Assembly (NCBI RefSeq): GCF_000718775.1
Contig: NZ_JOCB01000029.1
Span: 10,599-74,598 of the forward strand
Reading direction: 5' to 3'
Source: Streptomyces sp. NRRL S-31
GTDB taxonomy: Bacteria; Actinomycetota; Actinomycetes; Streptomycetales; Streptomycetaceae
DNA length: 64,000 bases
This document shows positions 53,694 through 62,804 of this stretch, in pieces. The notes under the pieces were generated by a model. That model was not told the origin of the DNA, searched no databases, and saw only the letters and a list, made by a program, of their open reading frames with translations. The translations under genes were made by a program, and so were the position numbers. Positions within the stretch are counted from its first letter, which is position 1, and every line of letters starts with the position of its first letter.

Positions 53694-55136
53694 ATGATCA
53701 CTTACGACCGGCTTTTCATCGGGGGTTCCTGGGTGGAGCCGAGCGATCCGGAACTGCTGGACATCGCCTCGCCGCACGACCGGTCGGTGATCGGTCGCGC
53801 GGCACAGGCGCGGCCTGCGGACATCGACCGGGCGGTGGCCGCGGCGCGGGCGTCCTTCGAGGCGGGCGAGTGGCGTCTGACCCCGCCGGCGGAGCGGATC
53901 GCGGTCCTCAGGCGGTTCAACGCGCTGCGAGAGGAGAACGCGGAGCGGGCCGCCCGTCTGATCTCGCGCGAGAACGGTTCGGCGGGATGGTTCACCCGCG
54001 CCGGACAGCCCGGTCTGACCCGGCAGGCGAACGCCTATCTGAAGGCGGCGGAGGAGTTCACCTGGGAGGAGACCCTGCCTCCCTCGGACCCGGCGTCCCC
54101 GGTGCGCAGTGTGGTGCGCCGTGCGGCGGTCGGCGTCGTGGCCGCGGTGATCCCGTGGAACTCGCCGTTCTCCTCGGCCACTTCGAAGATCATCCCCGCC
54201 CTGCTGGCCGGCAACTCGGTGGTCCTCAAGGTGTCCCCGGAGAACTCGCTGAGCATGGGCTTCCTGGCCGGGCTGGTGGAGCGGGCGGGCCTGCCCGAGG
54301 GGGTGATCAGCATCCTGCCCGCCGACCGGGAGACCAGCGAATACCTGGTGTCGCACCGGGACGTGGACAAGATCGCCTTCACCGGCTCGACACGCGCCGG
54401 CCGCCGTATCGCCTCCATCGCGGGCGAGCGGCTGAAGCGGGTCAGCCTGGAGCTGGGCGGCAAGTCCGCCGCCGTCATCCTGCCGGACGCCGATCTCGGC
54501 GAGGCCGTCGCGGGCCTGAAGTTCGGCTCCCTGCTCAACAACGGCGAGTCGTGCATCGCCCAGACCCGCATCCTGGCCCCGCGCGACCGGTACGAGGAGG
54601 TCGTGGGCGCGCTGAAGGAGCTGGTGGAGTCGCTGAAGGTCGGCGACCCCGACGACCCCGACACTTTCATCGGCCCGATGATCCGCCCCGACCAGCAGCA
54701 ACGGGTCCGCGACTACATCCGGCTCGGCATCGAGGAGGGTGCCCGCCTGGTCACCGGCGGCCCGCAGCTCCCCGCGGGCCTGGAGAAGGGCAACTACGTC
54801 ACGCCCACCGTCTTCGCCGACGTCGACAACTCCATGCGCATCGCGCAGGAGGAGATCTTCGGTCCGGTCCTGGTCGTCATCGGCTACGACGACGAGGACG
54901 ACGCCGTCCGCATCGCCAACGACTCCGAGTACGGCTTGTCGGGCGGCGTCTGGTCCGCCGACGAGGAGCACGCGCTGGCGGTCGCCCGTCGCATCCGCAC
55001 CGGCACCGTGACGGTCAACGGCGCCTCCGTCGCCTTCGACGGTCCGTTCGGCGGCTTCAAGGCCAGTGGCATCGGGCGTGAGTACGGCGCGGTGGGCCTC
55101 GGCACCTACACCGAGTACCAGACCATCACCGTCTGA
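53694..55136 (+). CDS. NAD(P)-dependent aldehyde dehydrogenase
   Basis: The 480-residue protein starts at the ATG at 53694 after GGAGGAGAG. It has the full ALDH superfamily plan: IPWNSPF (catalytic Asn region), FTGSTRAGRRI, general base E253 in LELGGKS and nucleophile C287 in NNGESCIAQTRIL, then EEIFGPVLVV. It oxidises an aldehyde to an acid; the substrate is unknown. It lies opposite the Tat-exported hydrolase across the operator region, so the enzymes may act in sequence on a released compound. There is no signal peptide, so this step is cytoplasmic. Confidence 0.94.
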   Translation: MITYDRLFIGGSWVEPSDPELLDIASPHDRSVIGRAAQARPADIDRAVAAARASFEAGEWRLTPPAERIAVLRRFNALREENAERAARLISRENGSAGWFTRAGQPGLTRQANAYLKAAEEFTWEETLPPSDPASPVRSVVRRAAVGVVAAVIPWNSPFSSATSKIIPALLAGNSVVLKVSPENSLSMGFLAGLVERAGLPEGVISILPADRETSEYLVSHRDVDKIAFTGSTRAGRRIASIAGERLKRVSLELGGKSAAVILPDADLGEAVAGLKFGSLLNNGESCIAQTRILAPRDRYEEVVGALKELVESLKVGDPDDPDTFIGPMIRPDQQQRVRDYIRLGIEEGARLVTGGPQLPAGLEKGNYVTPTVFADVDNSMRIAQEEIFGPVLVVIGYDDEDDAVRIANDSEYGLSGGVWSADEEHALAVARRIRTGTVTVNGASVAFDGPFGGFKASGIGREYGAVGLGTYTEYQTITV

Positions 55137-55435
55137 TCCCGCCGGCCTTTGAACCGCAGACCGGCGGCGGGAGTCAGGGCAGGTGGCCTGGCCTGGACGC
55201 GTTCCGGTGCCGGACGGGCCACCCGCGAGGCGGCCCGCTGGGTCGTCACGTCGAGACCACCCGGTAACTCAGCGCCACCCAGGGGAGGTTCGCGGCCGTC
55301 CTCGAGGCCGCGGTCACGCGGTGACCGCACGGGTGTCGTCACCGGCTTGACAGGTGACGGAGGCGGGTACACGCTGATGTGCGTCCCCGGCAGCGGTGCG
55401 CATACCGCGCACAACCGACGAAGTGGGAGAGGGGC
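55137..55435. other. Intergenic region with a terminator-like stem and operator E
   Basis: CCGCCGG and CCGGCGG arms just past the dehydrogenase stop (55140-55170) can form an imperfect terminator. The rest leads to operator site E. No gene is seen. Confidence 0.45.
55338..55358. promoter_or_regulatory. Operator site E, GTCACC-N9-GGTGAC
   Basis: The spacer is GGCTTGACA; rightward TTGACA (55347-55352) is embedded in it, followed by CACGCT 17 bp on. It lies 78 bp before the 64-residue gene. Confidence 0.75.
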
Positions 55436-55630
55436 ATGAACGAGGAACTCACCGGCGACGCCGTCGCCGCGGCCCGGCACGCCCGCTACGGCCGGCTCCC
55501 CGAGCGCATCCGCTTCGAGGACATGACCGAAGAGGTGGCGGCCGAGCGGGGCGGCGGGGCGAACACCGCCTACAACCCCGAGGGTTCGTGGAAGTACTAC
55601 TCGTGCCTGGCGCTCGACCTGGGGCTGTAG
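55436..55630 (+). CDS. Small protein of 64 residues
   Basis: The ATG at 55436 has GGGAGAGGGG upstream. The protein is acidic and soluble: MNEELTGDAVAAARHARYG, then PERIRFEDMTEEVAAERGG and NPEGSWKYYSCLALDLGL. No family is recognised, although short proteins with this C-terminal aromatic cluster are common in Streptomyces. Its promoter has operator E, so it probably belongs to the CGNR-controlled set. It may be a chaperone, peptide factor or signalling protein. Confidence 0.75.
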   Translation: MNEELTGDAVAAARHARYGRLPERIRFEDMTEEVAAERGGGANTAYNPEGSWKYYSCLALDLGL

Positions 55631-55743
55631 TCCCCGCCTCGGCCCCGGGGAGGGCGGGCCACGGTCGATTGTCAGTGGTGGGTGAGACGGTGAGGACATC
55701 GGGTCGGAACAGCGACTCGCAGTCGGAACCAGGGGGCACCGTC

Positions 55744-56784
55744 ATGTCCGGTCACCAGAACTACATCAACCACGTCGCTCTCGTGCTGGACGCCAGTTCG
55801 TCCATGTCGCACCTGCGGAGCAAGGTCGTCGACGTCGCCGACCAGCAGATCGCCTACCTCGCCCGGCGGTCGAGGGAACTGGACCAGGAGACCCGCGTCA
55901 CGGTGTACGTCTTCGCCGACACGGTGGAGTGCGTCATCTACGACAAGGACGTGCTGCGGATGCCCTCGCTGAAGGAGCTCTACCGGGTCGGCGGGATGAC
56001 CGCGCTGCTGGCGGCCGCACTCAAGTCACAGCGGGAGCTGGCCCAGACCGCGCAGCTCTACGGCGACCACAGCTTCCTGACGTTCATCCTCACCGACGGA
56101 CAGGAGAACGCGAGCCACCGCTGCCCGGACGCCCCCGCGCAGGACCCGCGGGAACTGACCGAGGCCGTGGCCGGGATGATCGCGACGCAGCAGGACAACT
56201 GGACCCTGGCCGTCCTGGTGCCGGACCAGACGGGCAAGCGCGAGGCCATGCGGTGCGGCTTCCCGAAGGACAACATCGCCATCTGGGACGCCACGAGCAC
56301 CCGAGGTCTGGAAGAGGCCGGGCAGGTCATCCAGCAGGCCACCGAGAAGTTCATGATCGGCCGCAGCAAGGGCATCCGGGGATCGCGGGCGGTGTTCTCC
56401 ACGGGCGCGGAGACGGTCAACAAGGACACCATCAAGGCGGCCGGCCTCACCCCGGTGAACCCCTCGGAGTACGAGCTGATACCGGTGGCGCGCGAGGCGG
56501 GAATCCGGGACTGGGTCACCGAGTCCGGGCACACCTACCGCACGGGCGGCGCGTTCTACCAGCTGAGCAAGTCGGAGAAGGTCCAGGCACGGAAGCGGAT
56601 CGCGGTGCTGGAGAAGAAGACGGACCGGATCTACACCGGACCCGAGGCCCGCGCCCTGCTCGGCCTGCCGGACGTGGAGGTGCGGGTCAGGCCCGACCAC
56701 AACGACGACTTCACCATCTTCGTGCAGAGCACCAGCGTCAACCGCAAGCTCGTGCCGAACACCCGGCTGCTGCTGATGCTCTGA
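55744..56784 (+). CDS. VWA-domain protein (TerY-like)
   Basis: The protein has 346 residues. The von Willebrand A domain begins HVALVLDASSSMSHLRSKV with the MIDAS motif DxSxS (DASSS) and later FILTDGQENA (Asp). The C-terminal 120 residues are charged and may bind a partner. Proteins of this type accompany TerD-family genes (TerY), which lie 17 kb away here, not adjacent. There is no signal peptide. It stands alone upstream of the M64 gene group. Metal-dependent protein interaction is likely. Confidence 0.88.
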   Translation: MSGHQNYINHVALVLDASSSMSHLRSKVVDVADQQIAYLARRSRELDQETRVTVYVFADTVECVIYDKDVLRMPSLKELYRVGGMTALLAAALKSQRELAQTAQLYGDHSFLTFILTDGQENASHRCPDAPAQDPRELTEAVAGMIATQQDNWTLAVLVPDQTGKREAMRCGFPKDNIAIWDATSTRGLEEAGQVIQQATEKFMIGRSKGIRGSRAVFSTGAETVNKDTIKAAGLTPVNPSEYELIPVAREAGIRDWVTESGHTYRTGGAFYQLSKSEKVQARKRIAVLEKKTDRIYTGPEARALLGLPDVEVRVRPDHNDDFTIFVQSTSVNRKLVPNTRLLLML

Positions 56785-57207
56785 CGCGGACGGGAGCGGC
56801 GCTCGGCGTCAGGGACCCACCAGCACACCGACCACCGCGCCGCCGACCCGGAGGCCGCCGTGACGGCATCGACCACCGGGCCCCCGACCCGGAGGCCGCC
56901 TCAGCGGCATCGATCACCGGTCACCGGGTCGGCGCGCGCATGTGATCGGTCGGAGATAGCATGTGAACAACCCCAGAGTACGAACGGTCCCGCCCGGGAA
57001 TTCCCGCGGCCCCCGCTACGGCCCCCGCTCCCGTTCCCGCCCCGAGCCGTCGGCCGCCCATCGGGCCACCGCGTGCACCGCCGCGCCGCGCTCCCCTCCC
57101 GCCGGACCGCTTCCCGCCCCGCGGACGCACCTCAGCCTTCCGGGGCACCCACAGCCAGGGCACATCTTTCGGACACCGCGGTCGCGGTCTCCGGGGGAGG
57201 AGTCATC
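56785..57207. other. Gene-free stretch with 41-nt direct repeat
   Basis: CGACCCGGAGGCCGCC...GGCATCGAYCACCGG occurs twice, at 56844 and 56885. No gene is supported; the following gene's ribosome site is at 57192-57202. Confidence 0.5.
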
Positions 57208-57654
57208 ATGACCGGCCCGCAACCGACGCCCACCGCCCGAGCCGTCCGACTGATCTTCGAGTACGAGGGCGATGCCGTGCACCTCGTCTCCCAGCAGCCG
57301 GTCGACACGGTCATCAGCGGCTTCGACGCCCACCCCGAGGAGCGCCCCGGCCATTTCGTGGAGACACGGGACGACCGGGGGCAGCGCCTCGCCCGCGTTC
57401 CCGCGCGCGGCGCCTTCCGGGAGAGCGCCGAGGTCTTCCCGGAGGACCACTCGCAGCCGATCACCCGGGTCGACGTGGAGGCACGCGGTGCCTTCACCGT
57501 GCTCCTGCCCGCACCGGCCGAGGCCGCCCAGGTCGCCGTGGTCCGCGTCGCACCCGCGGCGCCCGAGGCGCGGCTCGCTCCCGGCGGTGCGACGAGTCCG
57601 CCGCCCGGGACGACCCGCGACGTCGACCTCGCCACCTTCCGGCTCGAGCGGTAG
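57208..57654 (+). CDS. Hypothetical protein upstream of the M64 peptidase
   Basis: The 148-residue protein starts at the ATG at 57208 after GGGGGAGGAG. It is largely beta: RAVRLIFEYEGDAVHLVSQQPVDTVISGF, then GHFVETRDDRGQRLARVPARG and VDVEARGAFTVLLPAPAEAAQVAVV. It has no signal peptide. It is 9 bp upstream of the peptidase gene and surely co-transcribed. Its beta-sandwich look could fit an inhibitor, adaptor or chaperone of the peptidase. No family is recognised. Confidence 0.75.
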   Translation: MTGPQPTPTARAVRLIFEYEGDAVHLVSQQPVDTVISGFDAHPEERPGHFVETRDDRGQRLARVPARGAFRESAEVFPEDHSQPITRVDVEARGAFTVLLPAPAEAAQVAVVRVAPAAPEARLAPGGATSPPPGTTRDVDLATFRLER

Positions 57655-57663
57655 GGGGCCGGG

Positions 57664-59574
57664 ATGACCACGTCCGACGGCAGCGTCCAGGGCCGCACCC
57701 AGATCTTCGGATCCGCGCCGCGCGACCGGGCCTTCACCATCGTGTTGCTCGGCGACGGCTTCACCGCCGCGCAGCAGACCGAGTTCGGCACCGCGTGCAA
57801 GGACTTCGTCAACGCGCTGACCGCCACCGCGCCCTACGACGAACTCGGTCCGGCGATCAACATCTGGCGGGTCGACGTCGTCTCCACCGACTCGGGCGCC
57901 GACGATCCGGCCGGCGCCGGCGGCACCGGAGCGACGGCCCGCACGTACTTCGACTCCACGTTCGGCGCGAGCGGCATCAGGCGGCTGCTCGTGTGCGACA
58001 ACGCGACGGTGCTCCGGACGGCTGCGGCCCAGGTGCCGGAGTTCTCCGTCGCCATCGTCGTGGTCAACTCCACGGTCTACGGCGGGAGCGGCGGCTCGGT
58101 CGGCACGTACTCCCTGGCGAACGGCGCGACCGAGATCGCCATCCATGAGACCGGGCACACGGCGTACGGACTCGCGGACGAGTACGCGTACCTCGCCGGC
58201 GGCGGCGAGACCGGGCACGACCACCACCCGGCGGGTGAGCCCGCCGAGCCGAACGTCACGCTGAACACCGACCGCGCCACGCTGAAATGGGGCTGGGCGG
58301 TCGCCGCCGGGACGGCGCTGCCCACCATGAGCAACCCGGACTGCGCGACGGTGGACACCCGGCCGAGCACGGTTCCCGCCGGGACGGTCGGCTGCTTCGA
58401 GGGCGCGCACTACTTCCACTGCGGCGCCTACCGGCCCGAACAGACCTGCAAGATGCGCGAGTTGAGCGTCCCGTTCTGCCGGGTGTGCCGACAGGTGATC
58501 TGGAACCGGATCGGCCCGCTCGCGACGCTGCCCGCCCGCGGCCGCACGCCGATCAGCGCTGTCGCCCGCTACCCCGAGCACCTCGACGTCTTCGCCGTGG
58601 CCGCGGACGGGCGCACCATGTCCGACTGGTGGGACGTGAGCAGCGGCTGGGCGGGGTGGTTCCAGGTCTCCGGGGGGCTGGCCTCGCCCGGCGGTACCGG
58701 CGCTCCGGTCACCTCGGTCGCACGGTACGCCAGCCACCTCGACGTGTTCGTGGTCGGCACGGACAACCGCGTCTACAGCGCGTGGTGGGACAAGGCGACC
58801 GGTTGGTCGAGTTGGTTCCGGGTCGGTGGCCTGGTCGCGCGCCCCGGTGCGACGGTCCACGTCGTCAGCCGGTACGCCGACCATCTGGACCTGTTCACCA
58901 CGGCGTCCGACGGGCGGACCATGTCGACGTGGTGGGACGCCCGTACCGGCTGGGCGGCCGACTGGTTCCAGATCGGCGGCGGTGTCGCGGCGAGCGGTGC
59001 CACCGTCACGGCCGTGGCGCGTTACCCCTTCCACCTGGACCTCTTCACAGTGGGCACGGACAACCGCGTCTACAGCGCGTGGTGGGACGAGCGCACCGGC
59101 TGGGCGGCGTGGTTCCCGCTGCCGGGCATCAGCTGCCGGCCCGACTCCGCTGTCACGGCGGTCGCCCGGCACCGTGACCACCTGGACCTGTTCACCACGG
59201 CGTCCGACGGCAAGATCATGTCGACGTGGTGGGACGCGCGCGGCGGCTGGGGAGGGTGGTTCCAGGTGTCCGGGGGCGTCGCGTCGGCGGGCTCACCGGT
59301 CACGGCCGTGGTGCGCTACACGAATCACATGGACCTGTTCGTCGTCGGCACCGACAACCGGATCTACTCGACGTGGTGGCACGACACCACGGGCTGGGCC
59401 CCTTGGTTCAACGTGTCCGGCGGTGTCGCCGCGCCGGGCGGCCAGATCGCGGCGCTGACCCGGGTCACCGAGCACCTGGACCTGTTCGCGGTCGGCACGG
59501 ACGGAACCGTGTACAGCACGTGGTGGGACGCGTCGGGCGGCTGGGGCAGATGGTTCCAGCTCGGTATCACCTGA
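57664..59574 (+). CDS. M64-type metallopeptidase with seven-repeat DUF346 propeller
   Basis: The 636-residue protein has an N-terminal M64-like peptidase domain (about 1-285) with zinc motif H161-E-T-G-H165 in HETGHTAYGLADEY, the HExxHxxGxxDE form of IgA-peptidase M64. Residues 290-636 hold seven repeats of about 48 residues (HLDLFxVGTDxxVYSTWWDxxxGWxxWFxVSGG), the DUF346/PLL-lectin type, predicted as a seven-bladed propeller that binds sugars. There is no Sec or Tat signal. It either acts in the cytoplasm or leaves by another route. It overlaps the convergent oxidase gene by 8 bp. Confidence 0.9.
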   Translation: MTTSDGSVQGRTQIFGSAPRDRAFTIVLLGDGFTAAQQTEFGTACKDFVNALTATAPYDELGPAINIWRVDVVSTDSGADDPAGAGGTGATARTYFDSTFGASGIRRLLVCDNATVLRTAAAQVPEFSVAIVVVNSTVYGGSGGSVGTYSLANGATEIAIHETGHTAYGLADEYAYLAGGGETGHDHHPAGEPAEPNVTLNTDRATLKWGWAVAAGTALPTMSNPDCATVDTRPSTVPAGTVGCFEGAHYFHCGAYRPEQTCKMRELSVPFCRVCRQVIWNRIGPLATLPARGRTPISAVARYPEHLDVFAVAADGRTMSDWWDVSSGWAGWFQVSGGLASPGGTGAPVTSVARYASHLDVFVVGTDNRVYSAWWDKATGWSSWFRVGGLVARPGATVHVVSRYADHLDLFTTASDGRTMSTWWDARTGWAADWFQIGGGVAASGATVTAVARYPFHLDLFTVGTDNRVYSAWWDERTGWAAWFPLPGISCRPDSAVTAVARHRDHLDLFTTASDGKIMSTWWDARGGWGGWFQVSGGVASAGSPVTAVVRYTNHMDLFVVGTDNRIYSTWWHDTTGWAPWFNVSGGVAAPGGQIAALTRVTEHLDLFAVGTDGTVYSTWWDASGGWGRWFQLGIT

Positions 59575-61513
59575 GCGCCGCGCCGTCGTCACCGCCGTGG
59601 CCGGCGTGACCGCCGTCGCTCCGGTCACTGTCGCCGCCGCGGGTGCCCCGGGCGACGATCGTCCAGGGGCGCATCAGCTCGTCGTCCTCGTGCTCGAGAA
59701 TGTGGCAGTGGTGGACGTACGTCGCCGGCAACTCCGTCCCGCTGCCTGGAATCGACGCGATCGTCTCCGTCGGCGGGGTGAAGTCCTGGACGATGATCCT
59801 GGTGACCGTCTCCGGATAGGACTTGACCGTGTCCTTGCGGGACAGCGCCTCGTCCGGGTCCGGCGGAATCGGCGGGCCGGTGAAGTAGTCGGCCAGCACC
59901 GGCCTGTCCTCCGGCCGGCGGCCACCGTAGATCCACTTCTCGTAGGCCGCCTGGTAGCCGGCCGCGTCGATCGGCTGCCGGTCCAGCACCTGGAAGTTGA
60001 CGAGGTGGACGTGCATCGGGTGGGCGTCGTGGTTGGGGTTGATGTACTCCCAGATCTCGGGCGAGCCCGCCTCGATGAAGTCCAGGGACGGCTCCATGAA
60101 GGGCACCGCGTTGAACGTCATGGTGCCGAACAGCTTGTGCTGGTACAGCACCCACTCCCGCCGCCGGGTCCGCGGCGTGGGCTTGACGGGCACGATCGCC
60201 GACACCCCGAGCTTCTCGGGCGGCACCGTGTCGTCCCCGCGCCCGGACAGCCGCTCGGTGACATGGAACTGCATGATCTCCGAGATCTCCGGTCCGCCGC
60301 CACCGGGGAAGTGGACGGGAGCGTTGTAGTTGGTCAGGGTGACCTTCGTGCCCATGGGCAGCCCGCTGAAGTCGACGATCAGGTCGTACCGCTCGGCCGG
60401 CGAGATCAGGAAGTTCAGCATGCGCAGCGGCGCCCGGAGGCCGCCGTCGGTGCCGATCAGCCAGAACGGCAGTGTGGGCTGGAGCAGTACGTCCCGGGGA
60501 ACGTCGAACCGCAGCCGCCAGAAACGCTCGTTCGACGCGTTGAGGAAGCGCAGCCGGTAGCGCCGCGGTTCGACGGCCAGGTACGGGTACGCCTTCCCGT
60601 TGACGACCGGGGTGTCCTCGCCTTCCCGCTGCGTCATGGTGTAGGCGAGCGAGCCGTCCCGGTGGAAGGTCCGGTCCTGGAGGATCAGGGGGACCTCGAA
60701 CCGGCCCCGCGGCAGCCCGAGCCGGTCGTCGGCGGGGTCCCGGATGTCATAGAGACCGGCCAGGCCCGCGTAGACGTTGACGCTGGTCATGCCCATGCCG
60801 TGGTCGTGGTACCAGAGCAGGCACGAGTGGTCGTGGTTGGTGTAGGCGTAGATCGCCTCGTTGGGTTTGACCCGGCTCGGGTCCAGGGTGGTGTACGACT
60901 CGGCGTGGACGCCGTCCGGGCTGAACGACTGCAACGGCAGGCCGTCGGACTGCGGTGCCGTGTAACCGCCGTGCTGGTGCACGACGTTCCACACGTTGAC
61001 GTTCCGGGGGAAGGGCAGGTGGCTCTTGTAGGGGGGCGGGGCGATGGGGGTGAGCTGGGGGTCCCCGCTGCGGATCGCGTCGATCACGAACTGGAACAGG
61101 TGGGTGGTCGGCAGGTGATTGCGGTACTTGACCACCGTCGGGTCGTCCCTGGTCACGCTGATGGTCGGCCCGAGGTAGCCCATGCCGAGCGGTGTGCGGG
61201 GATTGTGCGGGTCCGTGGCCCAGTACCCCCACGTCGTCGCCGGCCGCAGGTCCCGGTGGAAGCGCCACGAGCCCTGCCGCATCGTGATCTCGTAGTAGTC
61301 GGCGCCCGGATAGACGGCGGGGTCCGGGACGGCCGTCACCGGCCGGGGCAGCGGGTCGACGTACTTCTCCAGCGGGGGAGTCTGCGGCACCGGGGTGTCG
61401 GACCCGGTCCCATGAGCCGGCGACGCGTGTGCCCGCGCTCCCACGGCACCCTGCGGAAACATGGCCGCACCGCCCACGGCACCGGCCATGAGAAATCTTC
61501 GTCGCCCGACCAT
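59567..61513 (-). CDS. Tat-exported multicopper oxidase (CotA/bilirubin-oxidase-like)
   Basis: The 648-residue protein starts at the ATG at 61511-61513, after GGAAGGTGAG. The Tat signal is MVGRRRFLMAGAVGG. The four copper-binding motifs follow in order: VVHQHGGYT, LWYHDHGMG, HPMHVHLVNFQ and HHCHILEHEDDELM, with an axial Met. It uses oxygen to oxidise phenols, bilirubin-like or metal substrates. It resembles spore-coat CotA and phenoxazinone-synthase-type enzymes. The C-terminus is His/Asp/Gly-rich. A longer upstream frame was not used since the Tat motif fixes the start. Confidence 0.93.
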   Translation of the reverse strand: MVGRRRFLMAGAVGGAAMFPQGAVGARAHASPAHGTGSDTPVPQTPPLEKYVDPLPRPVTAVPDPAVYPGADYYEITMRQGSWRFHRDLRPATTWGYWATDPHNPRTPLGMGYLGPTISVTRDDPTVVKYRNHLPTTHLFQFVIDAIRSGDPQLTPIAPPPYKSHLPFPRNVNVWNVVHQHGGYTAPQSDGLPLQSFSPDGVHAESYTTLDPSRVKPNEAIYAYTNHDHSCLLWYHDHGMGMTSVNVYAGLAGLYDIRDPADDRLGLPRGRFEVPLILQDRTFHRDGSLAYTMTQREGEDTPVVNGKAYPYLAVEPRRYRLRFLNASNERFWRLRFDVPRDVLLQPTLPFWLIGTDGGLRAPLRMLNFLISPAERYDLIVDFSGLPMGTKVTLTNYNAPVHFPGGGGPEISEIMQFHVTERLSGRGDDTVPPEKLGVSAIVPVKPTPRTRRREWVLYQHKLFGTMTFNAVPFMEPSLDFIEAGSPEIWEYINPNHDAHPMHVHLVNFQVLDRQPIDAAGYQAAYEKWIYGGRRPEDRPVLADYFTGPPIPPDPDEALSRKDTVKSYPETVTRIIVQDFTPPTETIASIPGSGTELPATYVHHCHILEHEDDELMRPWTIVARGTRGGDSDRSDGGHAGHGGDDGAALR

Positions 61514-61756
61514 CGCTCTCACCTTCCGTCGTGTCACCTGGCGTCGCAGAGATACAGGTCCCACATCGCCGCGTCGTCGCAGCACGCCGGTCCGCGCCGC
61601 GGAATCCACCCGACGACGGGAATCTGATGATCACCGCCAGTCGGAATGCATGTAGATCCACCGCCAGATGTGTCGCGGACCGGGTGTGACACGCCTGTGA
61701 CCGGAACTGTGGCTTCCACCACGGCTCGGTGCGTGCCCCTCTGATGGGGTGACCGG
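61514..61756. other. Divergent promoter region between oxidase and lipoprotein genes
   Basis: The 243 bp have no gene. I did not find a clear operator. Confidence 0.4.
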
Positions 61757-62686
61757 ATGCGCAGAGCCACCTCCTCCCTGCTGCCGGCCGTCGCCGCACT
61801 CCTGCTGCTCACCGCGTGCGGCACCGGACGACCGGGCGGCCCCGGCGCCGACGTGGCCGCCACCGCTCCCCGGCCCTCCGCCACCGCCCCGTCCGTGGAC
61901 GGGGTCCGCGTCACCTCGGTGACCATCCCCACCGGCGCGCCCACCGCGACTCCCCGCTCCGACGGGCTCGTCCACGCCGACCCCCTGCCCGCCGGTGACT
62001 CCGGCATCTCGGCCGCCTACGAGGTCACCAACGACGGCACCGGGCCGCTGACGTACACGATCCTGTTCGACTTCACCACGGACGCCGGTGAGGTGATGGC
62101 CAACAGAAGTGAGACCGTGCGTTCGGTCGGACCCGGCGCCACCGCGCGTGGCACGGTCCGGCTGGGCCGACTCGCCCCCGGAGCCTCCCCGGTGACCCGC
62201 GTCGAGGTCGCCAGGGTGACCAAGGTGCCCGCCGCCGAGGCGCCGCCGGCGTCCGGGGAGTGCCCGCCCTCCGGGCTCCGTCTGACCGCCGACGACGGTG
62301 ACGCCGCGATGGGGCTGCGCGTGGTGGGACTGCACCTGGAGAACTGCGGGACCCGTGCTCACCGGCTCGACGGCTACCCGCTCCTGGAACTGCTGGGCGA
62401 GGACCTGGCGCCCGTCGAAGGCGTCCGGATCGTGCACGGGAGCGGCGGCATCAGCACCGGCACCGGGTTCGACGAACCGGCCCGCCCGTTGGTCCTGGAG
62501 CCGGGCGAGAGCGCCCTTTCGGGTCTCATGTGGCGCAACACCACCGGGTCCGGCACCGCCGTCGACGTCCCCCACGTCAGGGTGCGGGCCGAGCGGGGCG
62601 CGGACCCGGTGACCGTCACGCCTCACCTCGACCTCGGCACCACCGGCAGGCTGGCCGTCCGCGCCTGGACGCGCGCACCGAAGTAG
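61757..62686 (+). CDS. DUF4232-like secreted lipoprotein
   Basis: The 309-residue protein has a lipoprotein signal (MRRATSSLLPAVAALLLLTACGTG, lipobox LTAC). An N-terminal beta domain follows (VTSVTIPTGAP to VARVTKVPA), then the DUF4232-type domain with CPPSGLRLTADDGDAAMGLRVVGLHLENCGTRAHRLDGYPLLELL. Function of the family is unknown; it is common on Streptomyces surfaces. It starts divergently from the oxidase gene. Confidence 0.88.
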   Translation: MRRATSSLLPAVAALLLLTACGTGRPGGPGADVAATAPRPSATAPSVDGVRVTSVTIPTGAPTATPRSDGLVHADPLPAGDSGISAAYEVTNDGTGPLTYTILFDFTTDAGEVMANRSETVRSVGPGATARGTVRLGRLAPGASPVTRVEVARVTKVPAAEAPPASGECPPSGLRLTADDGDAAMGLRVVGLHLENCGTRAHRLDGYPLLELLGEDLAPVEGVRIVHGSGGISTGTGFDEPARPLVLEPGESALSGLMWRNTTGSGTAVDVPHVRVRAERGADPVTVTPHLDLGTTGRLAVRAWTRAPK

Positions 62687-62737
62687 CGCCACGACGCCGA
62701 AGTAGCGCCACAACGCCGAAGTACCGCCACAACGCCG
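62681..62737 (+). repeat. Three 19-bp tandem repeats at the lipoprotein stop codon
   Basis: AAGTAGCGCCACGACGCCG is repeated three times with two substitutions; the first copy holds the stop codon (TAG). The structure looks like recent tandem duplication at the 3' end. Confidence 0.85.
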
Positions 62738-62804
62738 GAGGCCGCCCGGCCGGCCGGAGCGCCCCCTGGCCCGGGCGGCGCAGGGGGCAGGGAGCGCCCG
62801 GTGA

